Source: Faecalicatena_A orotica (lineage in GTDB: Bacteria > Bacillota > Clostridia > Lachnospirales > Lachnospiraceae). From it: DNA of 64,000 bases. The stretch lies in NCBI RefSeq assembly GCF_040545875.1, contig NZ_JBEPMR010000012.1, one strand, 5' to 3'. The notes under the pieces were generated by a model. The model had not been told where the DNA came from. It searched no databases and saw nothing but the letters and a program-made list of their open reading frames with translations. Position numbers and translations under genes: made by a program. Within the stretch, counting starts at the first letter, position 1; each line of letters opens with the position of its first letter. Shown in pieces: positions 42,181-51,447 of the stretch.

Positions 42181-43557
42181 CTATTTTAAAAGATCTTCCC
42201 CTATATTTACAACGTCTCCGGCTCCCATAGTTATCAACAAGTCACCTGAAACACAGTTCGCTTTTAGGAAGTTTTCAATCTCCCCGAAGCTTGGAAAGTA
42301 GTATGCATCTGTCCCGAGTGCCTTCAATTCTTCTGCCAGATGGCTGGAAGAGATACCGAGTGTATCTGTTTCCCTTGCTGCATAAATATCCGCGAGGACG
42401 ACATGGTCTGCATGGGAAAGCGCTTCGGCAAATTCATGAAAGAATGCTTTTGTCCTCGTGTAAGTGTGCGGTTGGAATACACACCAGAGCTTCTTGTGCG
42501 GATAGTGGTGCGCCGCCTTTAAGGTGGCGGTGATCTCTGTCGGGTGGTGCGCATAGTCATCCACGATTGTTACACCGTTTAAAGTGCCCTTATATTCAAA
42601 GCGGCGGTCCGTTCCTGAGAAGGAGAGCAGCCCCTTAAGAATCGTATCCATAGAAAGCCTGAGCAGTTCGGCAGCGGCGATGGAGGCCAGCGCATTGGAG
42701 ACATTGTGGTCACCGGTGACGGAGAGGACGATGTGTTCGGACAGGACTCCTTTCCTTACAAGATCGAAGGATACCCTTCCTTTATCATCATAGCCGATAT
42801 TGGCTGCGCTGTAGTCTGCATCCGGTGAACTTCCATAGGTGATGATATTACAGCCGAGCCCGTCGCAGATTTCCTGATAGTTCTGGATATCCGCGTTGAT
42901 GATCAGGGTGCCGTCTTCAGGCAGCAGTGATGCAAACTGGTGGAAGGAATGGCGGATATCCTCAAGGTCCTTGAAGAAATCCAGATGGTCTTCCTCTATA
43001 TTAAGAATGATACTGATTTTAGGGTAAAAATCCAGAAAACTGTTCGTATATTCACAGGCTTCTGTGATAAAAGTCTCGGAGCTGCCTACGCGGATGTTGC
43101 CGCCGATTGCCTGAAGGATTCCGCCGACGGAAATAGTCGGGTCCATATCCCCTTCAAGAAGAATATGAGAGATCATAGAAGTTGTTGTAGTCTTTCCGTG
43201 GGTGCCGGATACGGCGATGGCATTCTTATAATTCTTCATCAGCTGCCCTAAAAGTTCAGCACGGGTAAGCATCGGTATTTTCTTCGCAACAGCTTCTATC
43301 AGCTCGGCATTGTCGCGGTTAATAGCGGCGGTATATACAACGCAGTCGATACCTTCGATGATATTCTCTGCCTTCTGTCCGTAAAAAATCTGGGCGCCCT
43401 TCTTCTCAAGCTGCTCAGTTAGTGGTGACTTTCTGGAATCTGATCCAGATACTGTAAAATTCTCCTTCATGAGAATCTCTGCAAGACCACTCATGCTGAT
43501 GCCGCCAATCCCTATAAAATGGATATGAATCGGCTTATTGAAATCAATTTTATACAT
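42181..43557 (-). CDS. murC: UDP-N-acetylmuramate--L-alanine ligase
   Basis: Adds L-alanine to UDP-MurNAc in peptidoglycan precursor synthesis in the cytoplasm. The 458-residue length is normal. The N-terminal Rossmann part has HFIGIGGISMSGLAEIL, followed by the ATP-binding loop SGTHGKTTTTS, the Mur central motif (LNIEEDHLDFF), and the C-terminal DDYAHHPTEI and FQPHTYTR. The ribosome binding site is AGGAAGG. It has its own promoter, divergent from glgC. Confidence 0.95.
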   Translation of the reverse strand: MYKIDFNKPIHIHFIGIGGISMSGLAEILMKENFTVSGSDSRKSPLTEQLEKKGAQIFYGQKAENIIEGIDCVVYTAAINRDNAELIEAVAKKIPMLTRAELLGQLMKNYKNAIAVSGTHGKTTTTSMISHILLEGDMDPTISVGGILQAIGGNIRVGSSETFITEACEYTNSFLDFYPKISIILNIEEDHLDFFKDLEDIRHSFHQFASLLPEDGTLIINADIQNYQEICDGLGCNIITYGSSPDADYSAANIGYDDKGRVSFDLVRKGVLSEHIVLSVTGDHNVSNALASIAAAELLRLSMDTILKGLLSFSGTDRRFEYKGTLNGVTIVDDYAHHPTEITATLKAAHHYPHKKLWCVFQPHTYTRTKAFFHEFAEALSHADHVVLADIYAARETDTLGISSSHLAEELKALGTDAYYFPSFGEIENFLKANCVSGDLLITMGAGDVVNIGEDLLK

Positions 43558-43619
43558 AAACGCATTCCTTCCTAAATAAAAATTCTATAAATTAGTCATA
43601 AACAATAACTACTTTTTAT

Positions 43620-43647
43620 ATTATACTATATATGGGGAAAATTTAAA
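43620..43647 (-). promoter_or_regulatory. Promoter of murC
   Basis: On the minus strand TTTAAA (43642-43647) and a consensus TATAAT (43620-43625) are separated by 16 bases. Confidence 0.6.
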
Positions 43648-43730
43648 GATGTTCTTTTTGTGCAGGATTAACAAAAAGGCATTGAGTTCCGCTAAAAAAT
43701 TGTAAAAATTGTGCGCGGAAGAGAAAAGTG

Positions 43731-43739
43731 TGCTATAAT
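43731..43739 (+). promoter_or_regulatory. Extended -10 promoter of glgC
   Basis: TGCTATAAT lies 31 bases before the glgC start. A weak TTGTGC at 43709-43714 is a possible -35 with a long spacer. Confidence 0.55.
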
Positions 43740-43770
43740 GGGTACAACTAACTAGAAATGAGGTGACGAC

Positions 43771-45045
43771 ATGATTAAGAAGGAAATGATTGCTATGCTG
43801 CTGGCAGGTGGACAAGGCAGTCGACTGGGAGTTCTTACTGCAAAAGTGGCCAAGCCGGCCGTAGCATTTGGCGGTAAGTACCGTATTATTGATTTTCCAT
43901 TGAGTAACTGTATTAATTCAGGCGTAGATACTGTAGGTGTATTGACACAGTACCAGCCTTTAAGGTTGAATACCCATATCGGAATTGGAATTCCGTGGGA
44001 TCTGGACCGTAATGTCGGAGGGGTGACAATTCTTCCGCCTTACGAGAAGAGTACAAGCAGTGAGTGGTATACAGGTACTGCAAATGCGATTTATCAGAAT
44101 CTGGATTACATGGAGACATACAATCCTGATTATGTCCTGATCCTTTCAGGGGACCACATTTACAAGATGGATTATGAGGTAATGCTTGATTTCCATAAAG
44201 CGAACAAGGCTGACGTTACAATTGCAGCAATGCCGGTTCCGATGGAAGAAGCAAGCCGTTTTGGTATTGTCGTTACAGATGAGGAGAGCCGCATCAGGGA
44301 GTTTGAGGAGAAGCCTGAGAAGCCGAGCAGCAATCTGGCGTCTATGGGAATCTACATATTCAGCTGGCCGGTTCTGAAAGATGCACTGATCAGGCTTTCA
44401 GAGCAGCCGAACTGTGATTTTGGTAAGCACATCATCCCATACTGCCATGAGAATGACAAGAGGATGTTTGCTTACGAGTATAATGGCTACTGGAAGGATG
44501 TCGGAACTCTCAGCTCATATTGGGAAGCGAACATGGAACTGATTGATATTATTCCGGAATTTAATTTATATGAAGAGTTTTGGAAGATATATACCAACAG
44601 CGCCAATCTTCCACCACAGTATATATCAGAACAGTCTGTAGTTGACAGGTGTATCATCAGCAACGGTTCGGAGATCTACGGAGAAGTTCATAATTCTGTG
44701 CTTGGAGGCGGTGTGACCGTTGGTAAGGGCAGTGTGATCAAAGATTCAATTCTCATGAGAGACGTAACAGTCGGTGACAATTGTGTGATTGAGAAAGCAA
44801 TCATCGCTGAAGGAACCGTGATTGGAAATGATGTCGTGATCGGTATTGGAAGTGAAGTCCCGAATAAAGAGAAGCCGGGTGTTTACAGCGGCGGACTTGC
44901 GACCATTGGGGAGAATTCAAAAATACCTTCAGGAGTGCAGATTGGGAAGAATACCGCCATTAGTGGTGTTACATCCATAGAAGATTACAGCGATGGAGTG
45001 CTTGCAAGTGGTGAGACATTAATAAAGGCAGGTGATCGTATATGA
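43771..45045 (+). CDS. glgC: Glucose-1-phosphate adenylyltransferase
   Basis: Makes ADP-glucose, the donor for glycogen synthesis. The 424-residue product has the nucleotidyltransferase start LLAGGQGSRLGVLT, the basic KVAKPAVAFGGKYRIIDFPL segment, the catalytic region LILSGDHIYKMDY, FEEKP, and a C-terminal left-handed beta-helix with hexapeptide repeats. GAGGTG precedes the ATG. The last four bases overlap glgD (ATGA), so the two subunits are probably made as a complex. Confidence 0.95.
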   Translation: MIKKEMIAMLLAGGQGSRLGVLTAKVAKPAVAFGGKYRIIDFPLSNCINSGVDTVGVLTQYQPLRLNTHIGIGIPWDLDRNVGGVTILPPYEKSTSSEWYTGTANAIYQNLDYMETYNPDYVLILSGDHIYKMDYEVMLDFHKANKADVTIAAMPVPMEEASRFGIVVTDEESRIREFEEKPEKPSSNLASMGIYIFSWPVLKDALIRLSEQPNCDFGKHIIPYCHENDKRMFAYEYNGYWKDVGTLSSYWEANMELIDIIPEFNLYEEFWKIYTNSANLPPQYISEQSVVDRCIISNGSEIYGEVHNSVLGGGVTVGKGSVIKDSILMRDVTVGDNCVIEKAIIAEGTVIGNDVVIGIGSEVPNKEKPGVYSGGLATIGENSKIPSGVQIGKNTAISGVTSIEDYSDGVLASGETLIKAGDRI

Positions 45046-46160
45046 GAGCAGTAGGTATTATCTTAGCAGGCGGAAATAACAGAAAGATGCAGGAACTGAC
45101 TTCCAGACGCGCAGTGGCAGCGATGCCGGTGGCTGGAAGCTACAGGGCAATTGATTTTGCGCTGAGTAACATGGCAAATTCCCATATACAGAAAGTTGCC
45201 GTTCTCACACAGTACAATGCAAGATCTTTGAATGAACATCTGAACTCATCCAAGTGGTGGGATTTCGGAAGAAAACAGGGCGGATTATATGTATTCACTC
45301 CGACGATTACGGCGGAGAATGGATACTGGTACCGGGGAACTGCTGATGCAATCTATCAGAACCTGGATTTCCTCAAGAGATGCCACGAGCCATATGTCAT
45401 CATTACATCGGGGGATGCAGTGTACAAGCTGGATTATAATAAGGTGCTTGAGTACCATATCGCCAAGAAGGCAGACATCACAGTTGTATGCAAGGAATTG
45501 GCTCCTGGTGAGGATGCCACTCGCTTTGGCACCGTCCGCATGAATGAATCCGCAAGAATTGAAGAGTTTGAAGAAAAGCCGATGGTGGCTCATTCACAGA
45601 CGATTTCCACGGGTATTTATGTGATTAGAAGAAGACAGCTTATTGACCTCATCGAGCACTGTGCAGAAGAGGAAAGACATGATTTTGTAACCGATATTCT
45701 GATTCGCTATAAGAATCTGAAGAAAATATACGGTTATAAGATAAACAGCTACTGGAGTAACATCTCAACAGTGGACGCATATTACCAGACGAATATGGAT
45801 TTCCTGAGACCTGAAGTTCGTAATTACTTCTTCAAAGAACTTCCGCCGGTCAACTCCAAGGTGAGTGACCTTCCGCCGGCGAAGTACAATCCGGGGGCGG
45901 TTGTTAAGAACAGCCTTGTTGGAAGTGGAAGTATTATTAATGGAACGGTTGAGAATTCCGTTATATTTAAAAAGGTATTTGTAGGTAATAACTGCGTAAT
46001 CAAGAATTCCATTATCCTGAACGACGTATATCTTGGGGACAATACTTACATCGAGAATTGTGTTGTTGAGAGTCGGGATACGATAAGGGCAAACACGAGA
46101 CATGTTGGTGAGAATGGTGTGAAAGTGGTAGTTGAGAAAAACGAGCGGTATGCATTATAA
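45042..46160 (+). CDS. glgD: GlgD subunit of ADP-glucose pyrophosphorylase
   Basis: A 372-residue GlgC homologue that in Firmicutes acts as a partner raising GlgC activity. The start IILAGGNNRKMQELTSRRA departs from the catalytic GGxGxRL pattern of GlgC, fitting a mainly regulatory role. SGDAVYKLDY and FEEKP are kept in modified form, and the C-terminus is a hexapeptide-repeat beta-helix. It overlaps glgC and is followed after 69 bases by spoVG. Confidence 0.93.
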   Translation: MRAVGIILAGGNNRKMQELTSRRAVAAMPVAGSYRAIDFALSNMANSHIQKVAVLTQYNARSLNEHLNSSKWWDFGRKQGGLYVFTPTITAENGYWYRGTADAIYQNLDFLKRCHEPYVIITSGDAVYKLDYNKVLEYHIAKKADITVVCKELAPGEDATRFGTVRMNESARIEEFEEKPMVAHSQTISTGIYVIRRRQLIDLIEHCAEEERHDFVTDILIRYKNLKKIYGYKINSYWSNISTVDAYYQTNMDFLRPEVRNYFFKELPPVNSKVSDLPPAKYNPGAVVKNSLVGSGSIINGTVENSVIFKKVFVGNNCVIKNSIILNDVYLGDNTYIENCVVESRDTIRANTRHVGENGVKVVVEKNERYAL

Positions 46161-46229
46161 AGGTTATACTTATTGAGCCTGATGCTCGATAATGGACCGA
46201 TGCAGGCGGAGAAAGGAGACTTGAACATT

Positions 46230-46517
46230 ATGCAAATCACAGATGTGCGTGTGCGCAAAGTAGCAAAGGAAGGTAAGTTGAAAGCGGTTGTTTCGATTAC
46301 GATTGATGATGAATTTGTAGTTCATGACATTAAGGTAATCGAGGGCGAGAAAGGACTGTTTATCGCAATGCCGAGCAAGAAAGCTCTTGACGGTGAATAC
46401 CGTGACATCGCGCACCCGATCAACTCTGGCACAAGAGAGCGGATCCAGAAGATCATCTTAGAGAAGTATACTGAGGCGGTTGAAGAAGAACCTGAAGTAG
46501 TGCTTGGGGAAATGTAA
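46230..46517 (+). CDS. spoVG: SpoVG septation regulator
   Basis: A small nucleic-acid-binding regulator of 95 residues, widespread in Firmicutes and linked to asymmetric septation, capsule and stress control. The sequence MQITDVRVRKVAKEGKLKA and the later FVVHDIKVIEG and MPSKK motifs are diagnostic. The start is ATG 46230 behind AAAGGAGAC; a longer frame from 46173 lacks support. It is the last gene before a strong terminator and may be read through from glgCD. Confidence 0.95.
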   Translation: MQITDVRVRKVAKEGKLKAVVSITIDDEFVVHDIKVIEGEKGLFIAMPSKKALDGEYRDIAHPINSGTRERIQKIILEKYTEAVEEEPEVVLGEM

Positions 46518-46528
46518 GAAGAATGAAT

Positions 46529-46574
46529 AAACAGGCTGCAGCGGCTCATAGAGTTTGCGGCGGCCTGTTTTTTT
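46529..46574 (+). terminator. Rho-independent terminator after spoVG
   Basis: AACAGGCTGC pairs with GCGGCCTGTT, followed by a run of seven T (46568-46574). Confidence 0.85.
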
Positions 46575-46616
46575 GCTTTATAGAAAGTGCACCCTGTGAA
46601 ACTAGATTCATTCTAT

Positions 46617-47297
46617 CTATAGGCGGCGAAGTTTGTCCAGCCTGAAATCCAGTTCTTTTCCGGTACGCGGATGACGGAATGTAAGACGGCAGGCATACAA
46701 CTGGAGAGTATCATAACTCCGCGGACTGCCGTCTTCTCTGGGATCTTTCGCGGGAGTGACGCCATATTTCCGGTCACCGGCAATGGGGCAGCCAAGATGG
46801 GACATCTGCACCCGGATCTGGTGGTGGCGTCCTGTTTCCAGAGTGATTTCGGCCAGCGAGTACGGAGGTTTTGACTCCAGTATTTTGTAATGCAGCAATG
46901 CCTTTTTTGCACCAGGGGTGTCGGCTGTGCACACGCGGGAAGAATTCGTTCTGGCATCCTTAACAAGGTAATTAGTGAGATCACCTTCAGGGGATACGGG
47001 TGTTCCGGTAAGTATCGCCCGGTAATGCTTTCCGAAACCGGATTGTGTCAACTGCCGGCTGAGGTTTTTTGCGGCAGCGGGTGTCTTGGCAAATACAAGC
47101 AGCCCCTCTACCGGCTGGTCCAGCCGGTGTATGACCGCGAGATACGGCTGCTGCTTACCCGGGGAATTTTTATAAATATAGTTTTTTAATATACTCACCA
47201 TATCAGGTGCCTGCATCATGCTGCTTTGGGTGGCAGTGCCGGCCGGCTTGATACAGACGATCAAATCCTGATCTTCAAATATAATCTCGGGTGTCAT
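46617..47297 (-). CDS. RluA-family RNA pseudouridine synthase
   Basis: Converts uridine to pseudouridine in rRNA or tRNA. The 226-residue protein has the catalytic aspartate in the signature AVIHRLDQPVEGLLVFAK, and the C-terminal GRHHQIRVQMSHLGCPIAGD. It lacks an S4 RNA-binding domain, as in short RluA-type proteins such as RluA/TruC. The target base cannot be predicted. GGAGC lies before the ATG. It is divergent from the exchanger gene. Confidence 0.92.
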   Translation of the reverse strand: MTPEIIFEDQDLIVCIKPAGTATQSSMMQAPDMVSILKNYIYKNSPGKQQPYLAVIHRLDQPVEGLLVFAKTPAAAKNLSRQLTQSGFGKHYRAILTGTPVSPEGDLTNYLVKDARTNSSRVCTADTPGAKKALLHYKILESKPPYSLAEITLETGRHHQIRVQMSHLGCPIAGDRKYGVTPAKDPREDGSPRSYDTLQLYACRLTFRHPRTGKELDFRLDKLRRL

Positions 47298-47323
47298 AAG
47301 TTCGCTCCTTTGGTTTGATATCC

Positions 47324-47352
47324 TTGACTTTTCTGAAAAATCTGACTACACT
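47324..47352 (+). promoter_or_regulatory. Promoter of the CaCA exchanger gene
   Basis: TTGACT at 47324-47329 and TACACT at 47347-47352, 17 bases apart. The bases after the -35 (TTGACTTTTCTGAAAAA) closely match those of the rpsL promoter. Confidence 0.65.
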
Positions 47353-47384
47353 GATTATCGTATAAATAAAAAGCGAGGTCAAGT

Positions 47385-48368
47385 ATGATAACATATTTAT
47401 TATTGATTATAGGTTTTTTCCTGCTTATCAAAGGAGCAGATTTTTTTGTGGATGGAAGCTCTAGCGTGGCAAAACTTCTTAAGGTTCCTTCTATTGTAAT
47501 CGGACTTACGGTGGTTGCCTTTGGGACAAGCATGCCGGAGGCATCTGTCAGCGTGACAGCCGCGCTGATGGGGAAGAATGAACTGGCAGTGAGCAACGTG
47601 ATTGGCTCCAATATATTTAACCTTCTGGTGGTTCTCGGGGCGAGTGCACTTGTGCGGCCGATTCAGGTGAAGTGGTCTATCTTGAAGCGCGAGTTTCCAT
47701 TTTCCATTGTGATAACGGCGATTCTTCTGCTGATGATGACAGGATTCGATTTTCAGGGCATTATGTCAGGCGGAGAGAATAAGGAATATATACTGTCAAG
47801 AACATCCGGGGTGATTCTGCTTGTTTTATTTGTCGGGTTTGTTATAGCAGCGGTGATTGATGCACTGCATTCACGCAGGAAGATTGCTGCCTCAGGGGAA
47901 CCTGAGGAAGAGTATGAATCTCTGACACCGGTGCGTAGTGCGGTTTACATTGTGGTTGGAATTGCCGGAATCATTATCGGAGGAGATTTTGTGGTAGACA
48001 GTGCGTCAGAGATTGCAGCAAGTTTCGGTCTCAGCCAGACATTTATCGGCTTGTCTATTGTTGCATTAGGAACATCCCTTCCGGAGCTGGTAACCTCGAT
48101 GGTAGCGGCGAAGAAGGGGGAAAATGATCTTGCACTCGGCAATGTTGTGGGATCAAATATATTTAATATACTCCTGATTCTGGGGATGTCGGCATCAATT
48201 ACTCCGATCACGATCAATGCTCTCGCCGTGCAGGATACAATCATACTAATTGTGGCAAGCATCCTTGTTTATATATGTGCTGTGAGCAGAAAGGGACTCT
48301 CCAAACTGGAGGGCCTGATGTTCCTTCTGTTCTATGCAGGATTTTTCACATATATTCTGGTGAGGTGA
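47385..48368 (+). CDS. CaCA-family Na+/Ca2+ exchanger-like transporter
   Basis: A 327-residue membrane protein with about ten helices and the two alpha-repeats of the family: GTSMPEASVSVTAA plus SNVIGSNIFNLLVVLG in the first half, GTSLPELVTSMVAA plus GNVVGSNIFNILLILG in the second. It is of the YrbG/K+-dependent type, probably exporting calcium in exchange for sodium. A cytoplasmic loop with acidic residues separates the halves. It has its own promoter. Confidence 0.92.
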   Translation: MITYLLLIIGFFLLIKGADFFVDGSSSVAKLLKVPSIVIGLTVVAFGTSMPEASVSVTAALMGKNELAVSNVIGSNIFNLLVVLGASALVRPIQVKWSILKREFPFSIVITAILLLMMTGFDFQGIMSGGENKEYILSRTSGVILLVLFVGFVIAAVIDALHSRRKIAASGEPEEEYESLTPVRSAVYIVVGIAGIIIGGDFVVDSASEIAASFGLSQTFIGLSIVALGTSLPELVTSMVAAKKGENDLALGNVVGSNIFNILLILGMSASITPITINALAVQDTIILIVASILVYICAVSRKGLSKLEGLMFLLFYAGFFTYILVR

Positions 48369-48422
48369 TTTGCTCAGGCGCATTGATTTTTCAGAGCAAT
48401 TCTATTATACTTGAATAAGGTG

Positions 48423-48439
48423 GTGCCGGCAGCCGGCAC
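48423..48439. promoter_or_regulatory. GC-rich palindrome upstream of the XpaC-like gene
   Basis: GTGCCGGC-A-GCCGGCAC is a perfect 17-base palindrome about 75 bases before the gene start. It may be a hairpin or operator; no T-run follows. Confidence 0.4.
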
Positions 48440-48513
48440 TGGCGCCTATTAAGATGAAAGCGATATGGAATATATTTTACAGAAATCCTGTAAAGTGAGG
48501 CATAGGTGAAGAT

Positions 48514-49920
48514 ATGGCGAATCAAGATTGGGAGAAATTTGGTGAAGATATAAGCAGAACTGTGCAGGAGGCGATCGATGCACAGAATTTTGACCGTTTG
48601 AACCAGACGATTACGAATACGGTTAACAGCGCGATGAATAATCTGGGGAAAGGTTTGCATAATGTAGGGGATGCTGTGGATAAGACTGCCCAGAGTTTTC
48701 AGAAACAGTCCTATAGGAACAACAGACGTGTGAACAGGGATGCTTACCGGTATAACAGGCAGGCGGGACCGTCTCCGTTCGGGGGCAGCGGTGCGTTTCG
48801 GGGAGAAAATGTTTATAAGGAAGGCAATACAGGTCCGGGGCCGAATGCTGGTTTTAACGGATATGGTTATCAGGGACGGAGTTATCAGAACCAGCGGTAC
48901 CAGCGTCAGGAAGTGCGGCAGAGCAGAAGGAACAGCGCCGAAGAGGGACTGGCTGCACTGCAGAAGCATCCGGGGCTCTTTGTGAAGACATCGGGGGCGA
49001 AGGCCGGCGGTATTGCGATGACGGTGACGGGATATACGCTGGGGGTTGCGATGTTTCTGATTCTGGCGTTTTTAATAATCGGCATAATTGTTACGACAGA
49101 GGTAGTGCCCACGGGAATTCTGGCATTTTCGGTCATTACCGGTATTATGATGTTTGGCGGAGGAATTCTGGCCGGAATCGGTACAGCCTTGTTAGGCAGA
49201 GTAAAGCGGTACAGGCTCTACTTAAGCACGCTTGGCGATAAAGAGTACTGTGAGATAAAGGAACTGGCCGGCCGTCTGAGGAAATCTAATAAATATGTTG
49301 TGAAAGATATACAGAAGATGATCCGTAAAGGCTGGTTCAGACAGGGGCATCTGGACAGCCAGAAGACATGCCTCATTGTGAGTAATGATGCATTTACACA
49401 GTATAATGAACTGATGCAGCGCATGGAAAAGCAGAAACTGGAAGAGAAGCTGAACAGAGAAAAGCAGGCTCAGGAACATAAGAATCTGGACCCGCAGGTG
49501 CAGGAGATTATCCGTACCGGTGATGAATATATTAAGAAGATTCATAAAAGTAATGATGCTATTCCGGGAGAAGAGATATCTGCTAAGATTTCACGCATGG
49601 AGGTGCTGGTAGACAGGATCTTTGACAGGGTTGAGCAGAACCCGGAGAACATAACGGATATCAGACGGCTTATGGAATATTATCTTCCAACGACTGTAAA
49701 ACTTCTCGAAGCCTATGAAGAACTGGATGCAATGCCGGTACAGGGTGAGAATATCCTTTCATCCAAGAACGAAATAGAAAAGACACTGGATACATTAAAT
49801 GTAGCTTTTGAAAAGCTGCTTGACAGCCTGTTTCAGGATACAGCCTGGGATGTGGCGGCCGATATTTCTGTGCTGAATACGATGCTTGCACAGGAAGGAC
49901 TGACAAAAGATGATTTTTAA
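48514..49920 (+). CDS. XpaC-like membrane protein
   Basis: A 468-residue protein with an N-terminal polar, glycine- and asparagine-rich region, two membrane helices (about residues 170-195 and 205-230), and a long helical cytoplasmic C-terminal part (LSTLGDKEYCEIKELAGRLR; MEVLVDRIFDRVEQNPENI; MEYYLPTTVKLLEAYEELD). This C-terminal pattern is that of the XpaC family, often found beside telA-type genes, as here. The molecular role is unknown; links to cell-envelope stress are reported for such pairs. The telA-like gene follows after 30 bases. Confidence 0.8.
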   Translation: MANQDWEKFGEDISRTVQEAIDAQNFDRLNQTITNTVNSAMNNLGKGLHNVGDAVDKTAQSFQKQSYRNNRRVNRDAYRYNRQAGPSPFGGSGAFRGENVYKEGNTGPGPNAGFNGYGYQGRSYQNQRYQRQEVRQSRRNSAEEGLAALQKHPGLFVKTSGAKAGGIAMTVTGYTLGVAMFLILAFLIIGIIVTTEVVPTGILAFSVITGIMMFGGGILAGIGTALLGRVKRYRLYLSTLGDKEYCEIKELAGRLRKSNKYVVKDIQKMIRKGWFRQGHLDSQKTCLIVSNDAFTQYNELMQRMEKQKLEEKLNREKQAQEHKNLDPQVQEIIRTGDEYIKKIHKSNDAIPGEEISAKISRMEVLVDRIFDRVEQNPENITDIRRLMEYYLPTTVKLLEAYEELDAMPVQGENILSSKNEIEKTLDTLNVAFEKLLDSLFQDTAWDVAADISVLNTMLAQEGLTKDDF

Positions 49921-49950
49921 ACAGCATACTTGCTCAACGGAGGAGAAAAT

Positions 49951-51087
49951 ATGGGTAATGAATTTGAAGGATTTGCGACAACCCCTACATTAACGCTGGA
50001 ACCTTTTCAGGAGGAGAAACAGGCCCCGGCCCCGGTTCCTGAGAAGGAGGAGCCCGCACTTGATGACAGTCTCCTGTCAGAGGAGGAAAAGCGTGCTGTG
50101 GATGCTTTTGCCAGCCAGATCGATCTGACGAACTCGGCTGTGATTCTGCAGTATGGGGCAGGAACACAGAAAAAGATGGCTGATTTCTCGGAAAATGCCC
50201 TAGAAAATGTAAAGACGAAAGACTTAGGGGAGATCGGTGACCTGCTGTCCGGTGTGGTAAGGCAGCTGAAAGATTTCGATGAAGAAGAGGAGAAGGGATT
50301 CCTTGGTATCTTTAAGAAGCCGGCCAATAAGATTTCAGCGATGAAAGCGAAGTATGCCAAGGCAGAGGTCAACATCAACCAGATCTGCAAGGTTCTTGAA
50401 AACCATCAGGTACAGCTGATGAAGGACATCGCGATTCTGGATAAGATGTATGCGGTCAACCTGACATATTTCAAGGAACTTTCCATGTATGTACTGGCTG
50501 GAAAGAAGAAACTGAATGAAATCCGTTCTACCACGCTTCCGGAACTGCTTAATAAGGCACAGTCTTCAGGGCTGCCGGAGGATGCACAGGCGGCAAAAGA
50601 TCTGGATTCTATGTGCAACCGGTTTGAAAAGAAGATACACGATCTGGAACTGACACGCACGATTTCGATCCAGACGGCCCCACAGATCCGGCTTGTGCAG
50701 GGGAACGATACGCTGATGGTAGAGAAGATCCAGTCTACGATTGTGAATACCATCCCGCTCTGGAAGAGCCAGATGGTGCTTGCGCTTGGAGTTGAACATT
50801 CTGCGCAGGCAGCGGCAGCGCAGCGTGAAGTGACCGACATGACTAATGAACTGCTCAGAAAGAATGCAGAGAAACTGAAAATGGCCACAATTGAGACTGC
50901 GAAAGAGTCGGAGAGAGGTATCGTGGATATCGAGACACTGAAGATTACCAATGAGTCGCTGATTTCTACATTAGATGAAGTTATGCACATTCAGCAGGAA
51001 GGCCGCCAGAAGAGACAGGAAGCGGAAAGAGAAATGCAGCGTCTCGAGGGTGAACTGAAACAGAAGTTACTACAGGTACAGGGATAA
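49951..51087 (+). CDS. TelA-family (toxic anion resistance) protein
   Basis: A soluble, mostly helical protein of 378 residues with long coiled coils, matching the TelA/KlaA family (LQYGAGTQKKMADFSENAL; VNLTYFKELSMYVLAGKKKL; TLWKS-like TIPLWKSQMVLALG). Despite the name, the general role seems to be in envelope stress tolerance rather than tellurite chemistry. The start is ATG 49951 behind GGAGGAG; a TTG at 49930 in frame precedes the ribosome binding site and is rejected. It forms a unit with the XpaC-like gene. Confidence 0.88.
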   Translation: MGNEFEGFATTPTLTLEPFQEEKQAPAPVPEKEEPALDDSLLSEEEKRAVDAFASQIDLTNSAVILQYGAGTQKKMADFSENALENVKTKDLGEIGDLLSGVVRQLKDFDEEEEKGFLGIFKKPANKISAMKAKYAKAEVNINQICKVLENHQVQLMKDIAILDKMYAVNLTYFKELSMYVLAGKKKLNEIRSTTLPELLNKAQSSGLPEDAQAAKDLDSMCNRFEKKIHDLELTRTISIQTAPQIRLVQGNDTLMVEKIQSTIVNTIPLWKSQMVLALGVEHSAQAAAAQREVTDMTNELLRKNAEKLKMATIETAKESERGIVDIETLKITNESLISTLDEVMHIQQEGRQKRQEAEREMQRLEGELKQKLLQVQG

Positions 51088-51098
51088 ATTAACCAGTC

Positions 51099-51127
51099 TT
51101 GACAATTTATTTTTTATCAAGTAAAAT
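51099..51127 (+). promoter_or_regulatory. Promoter of the T-box-proS unit
   Basis: TTGACA at 51099-51104 and TAAAAT at 51122-51127, separated by 17 bases, just downstream of the telA-like stop. Confidence 0.75.
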
Positions 51128-51139
51128 CACATGTATAAT

Positions 51140-51372
51140 TAGCGATGAACGGGAAAAGTATATGCGCAGAAGTATAACAGAGAGGGAGTGTATGGTGGAA
51201 TCTCCTGTATGGAACGCATAGAACCGGCCCGGGAGCTGCCGTGGGAAACTGCGGCGTAGAACCGGCGTTAACGGTATATGAGTGAGCTGCGTCAGGGGAT
51301 GCAGTTAATTAGGGTGGTACCGCCGAGACTTTCGGTCCCTTTTTTGCAGGGAAGGAAGTTTCGGCGGTTTTT
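51140..51372 (+). promoter_or_regulatory. T-box leader controlling proS
   Basis: The T-box consensus AGGGTGGTACCGC is at 51311-51323. It is followed by a terminator stem (CCGCCGAGACTT... with ...AAGTTTCGGCGG) and TTTTT at 51368-51372. Upstream is a long structured stem I with a purine-rich AGAGAGGGAG element near 51179. Uncharged tRNA-Pro should stabilise the antiterminator and allow proS transcription. A CCG triplet at 51224-51226 (in GAACCGG) is a possible but unconfirmed specifier. This leader fills the gap of 360 bases before proS. Confidence 0.92.
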
Positions 51373-51447
51373 CGCTGTACATGGATTCTTCCCGCAGGCA
51401 TAAAGTAACGGAGCAGGGGCTTCGGATCATGGAAAAGGAGACACATT

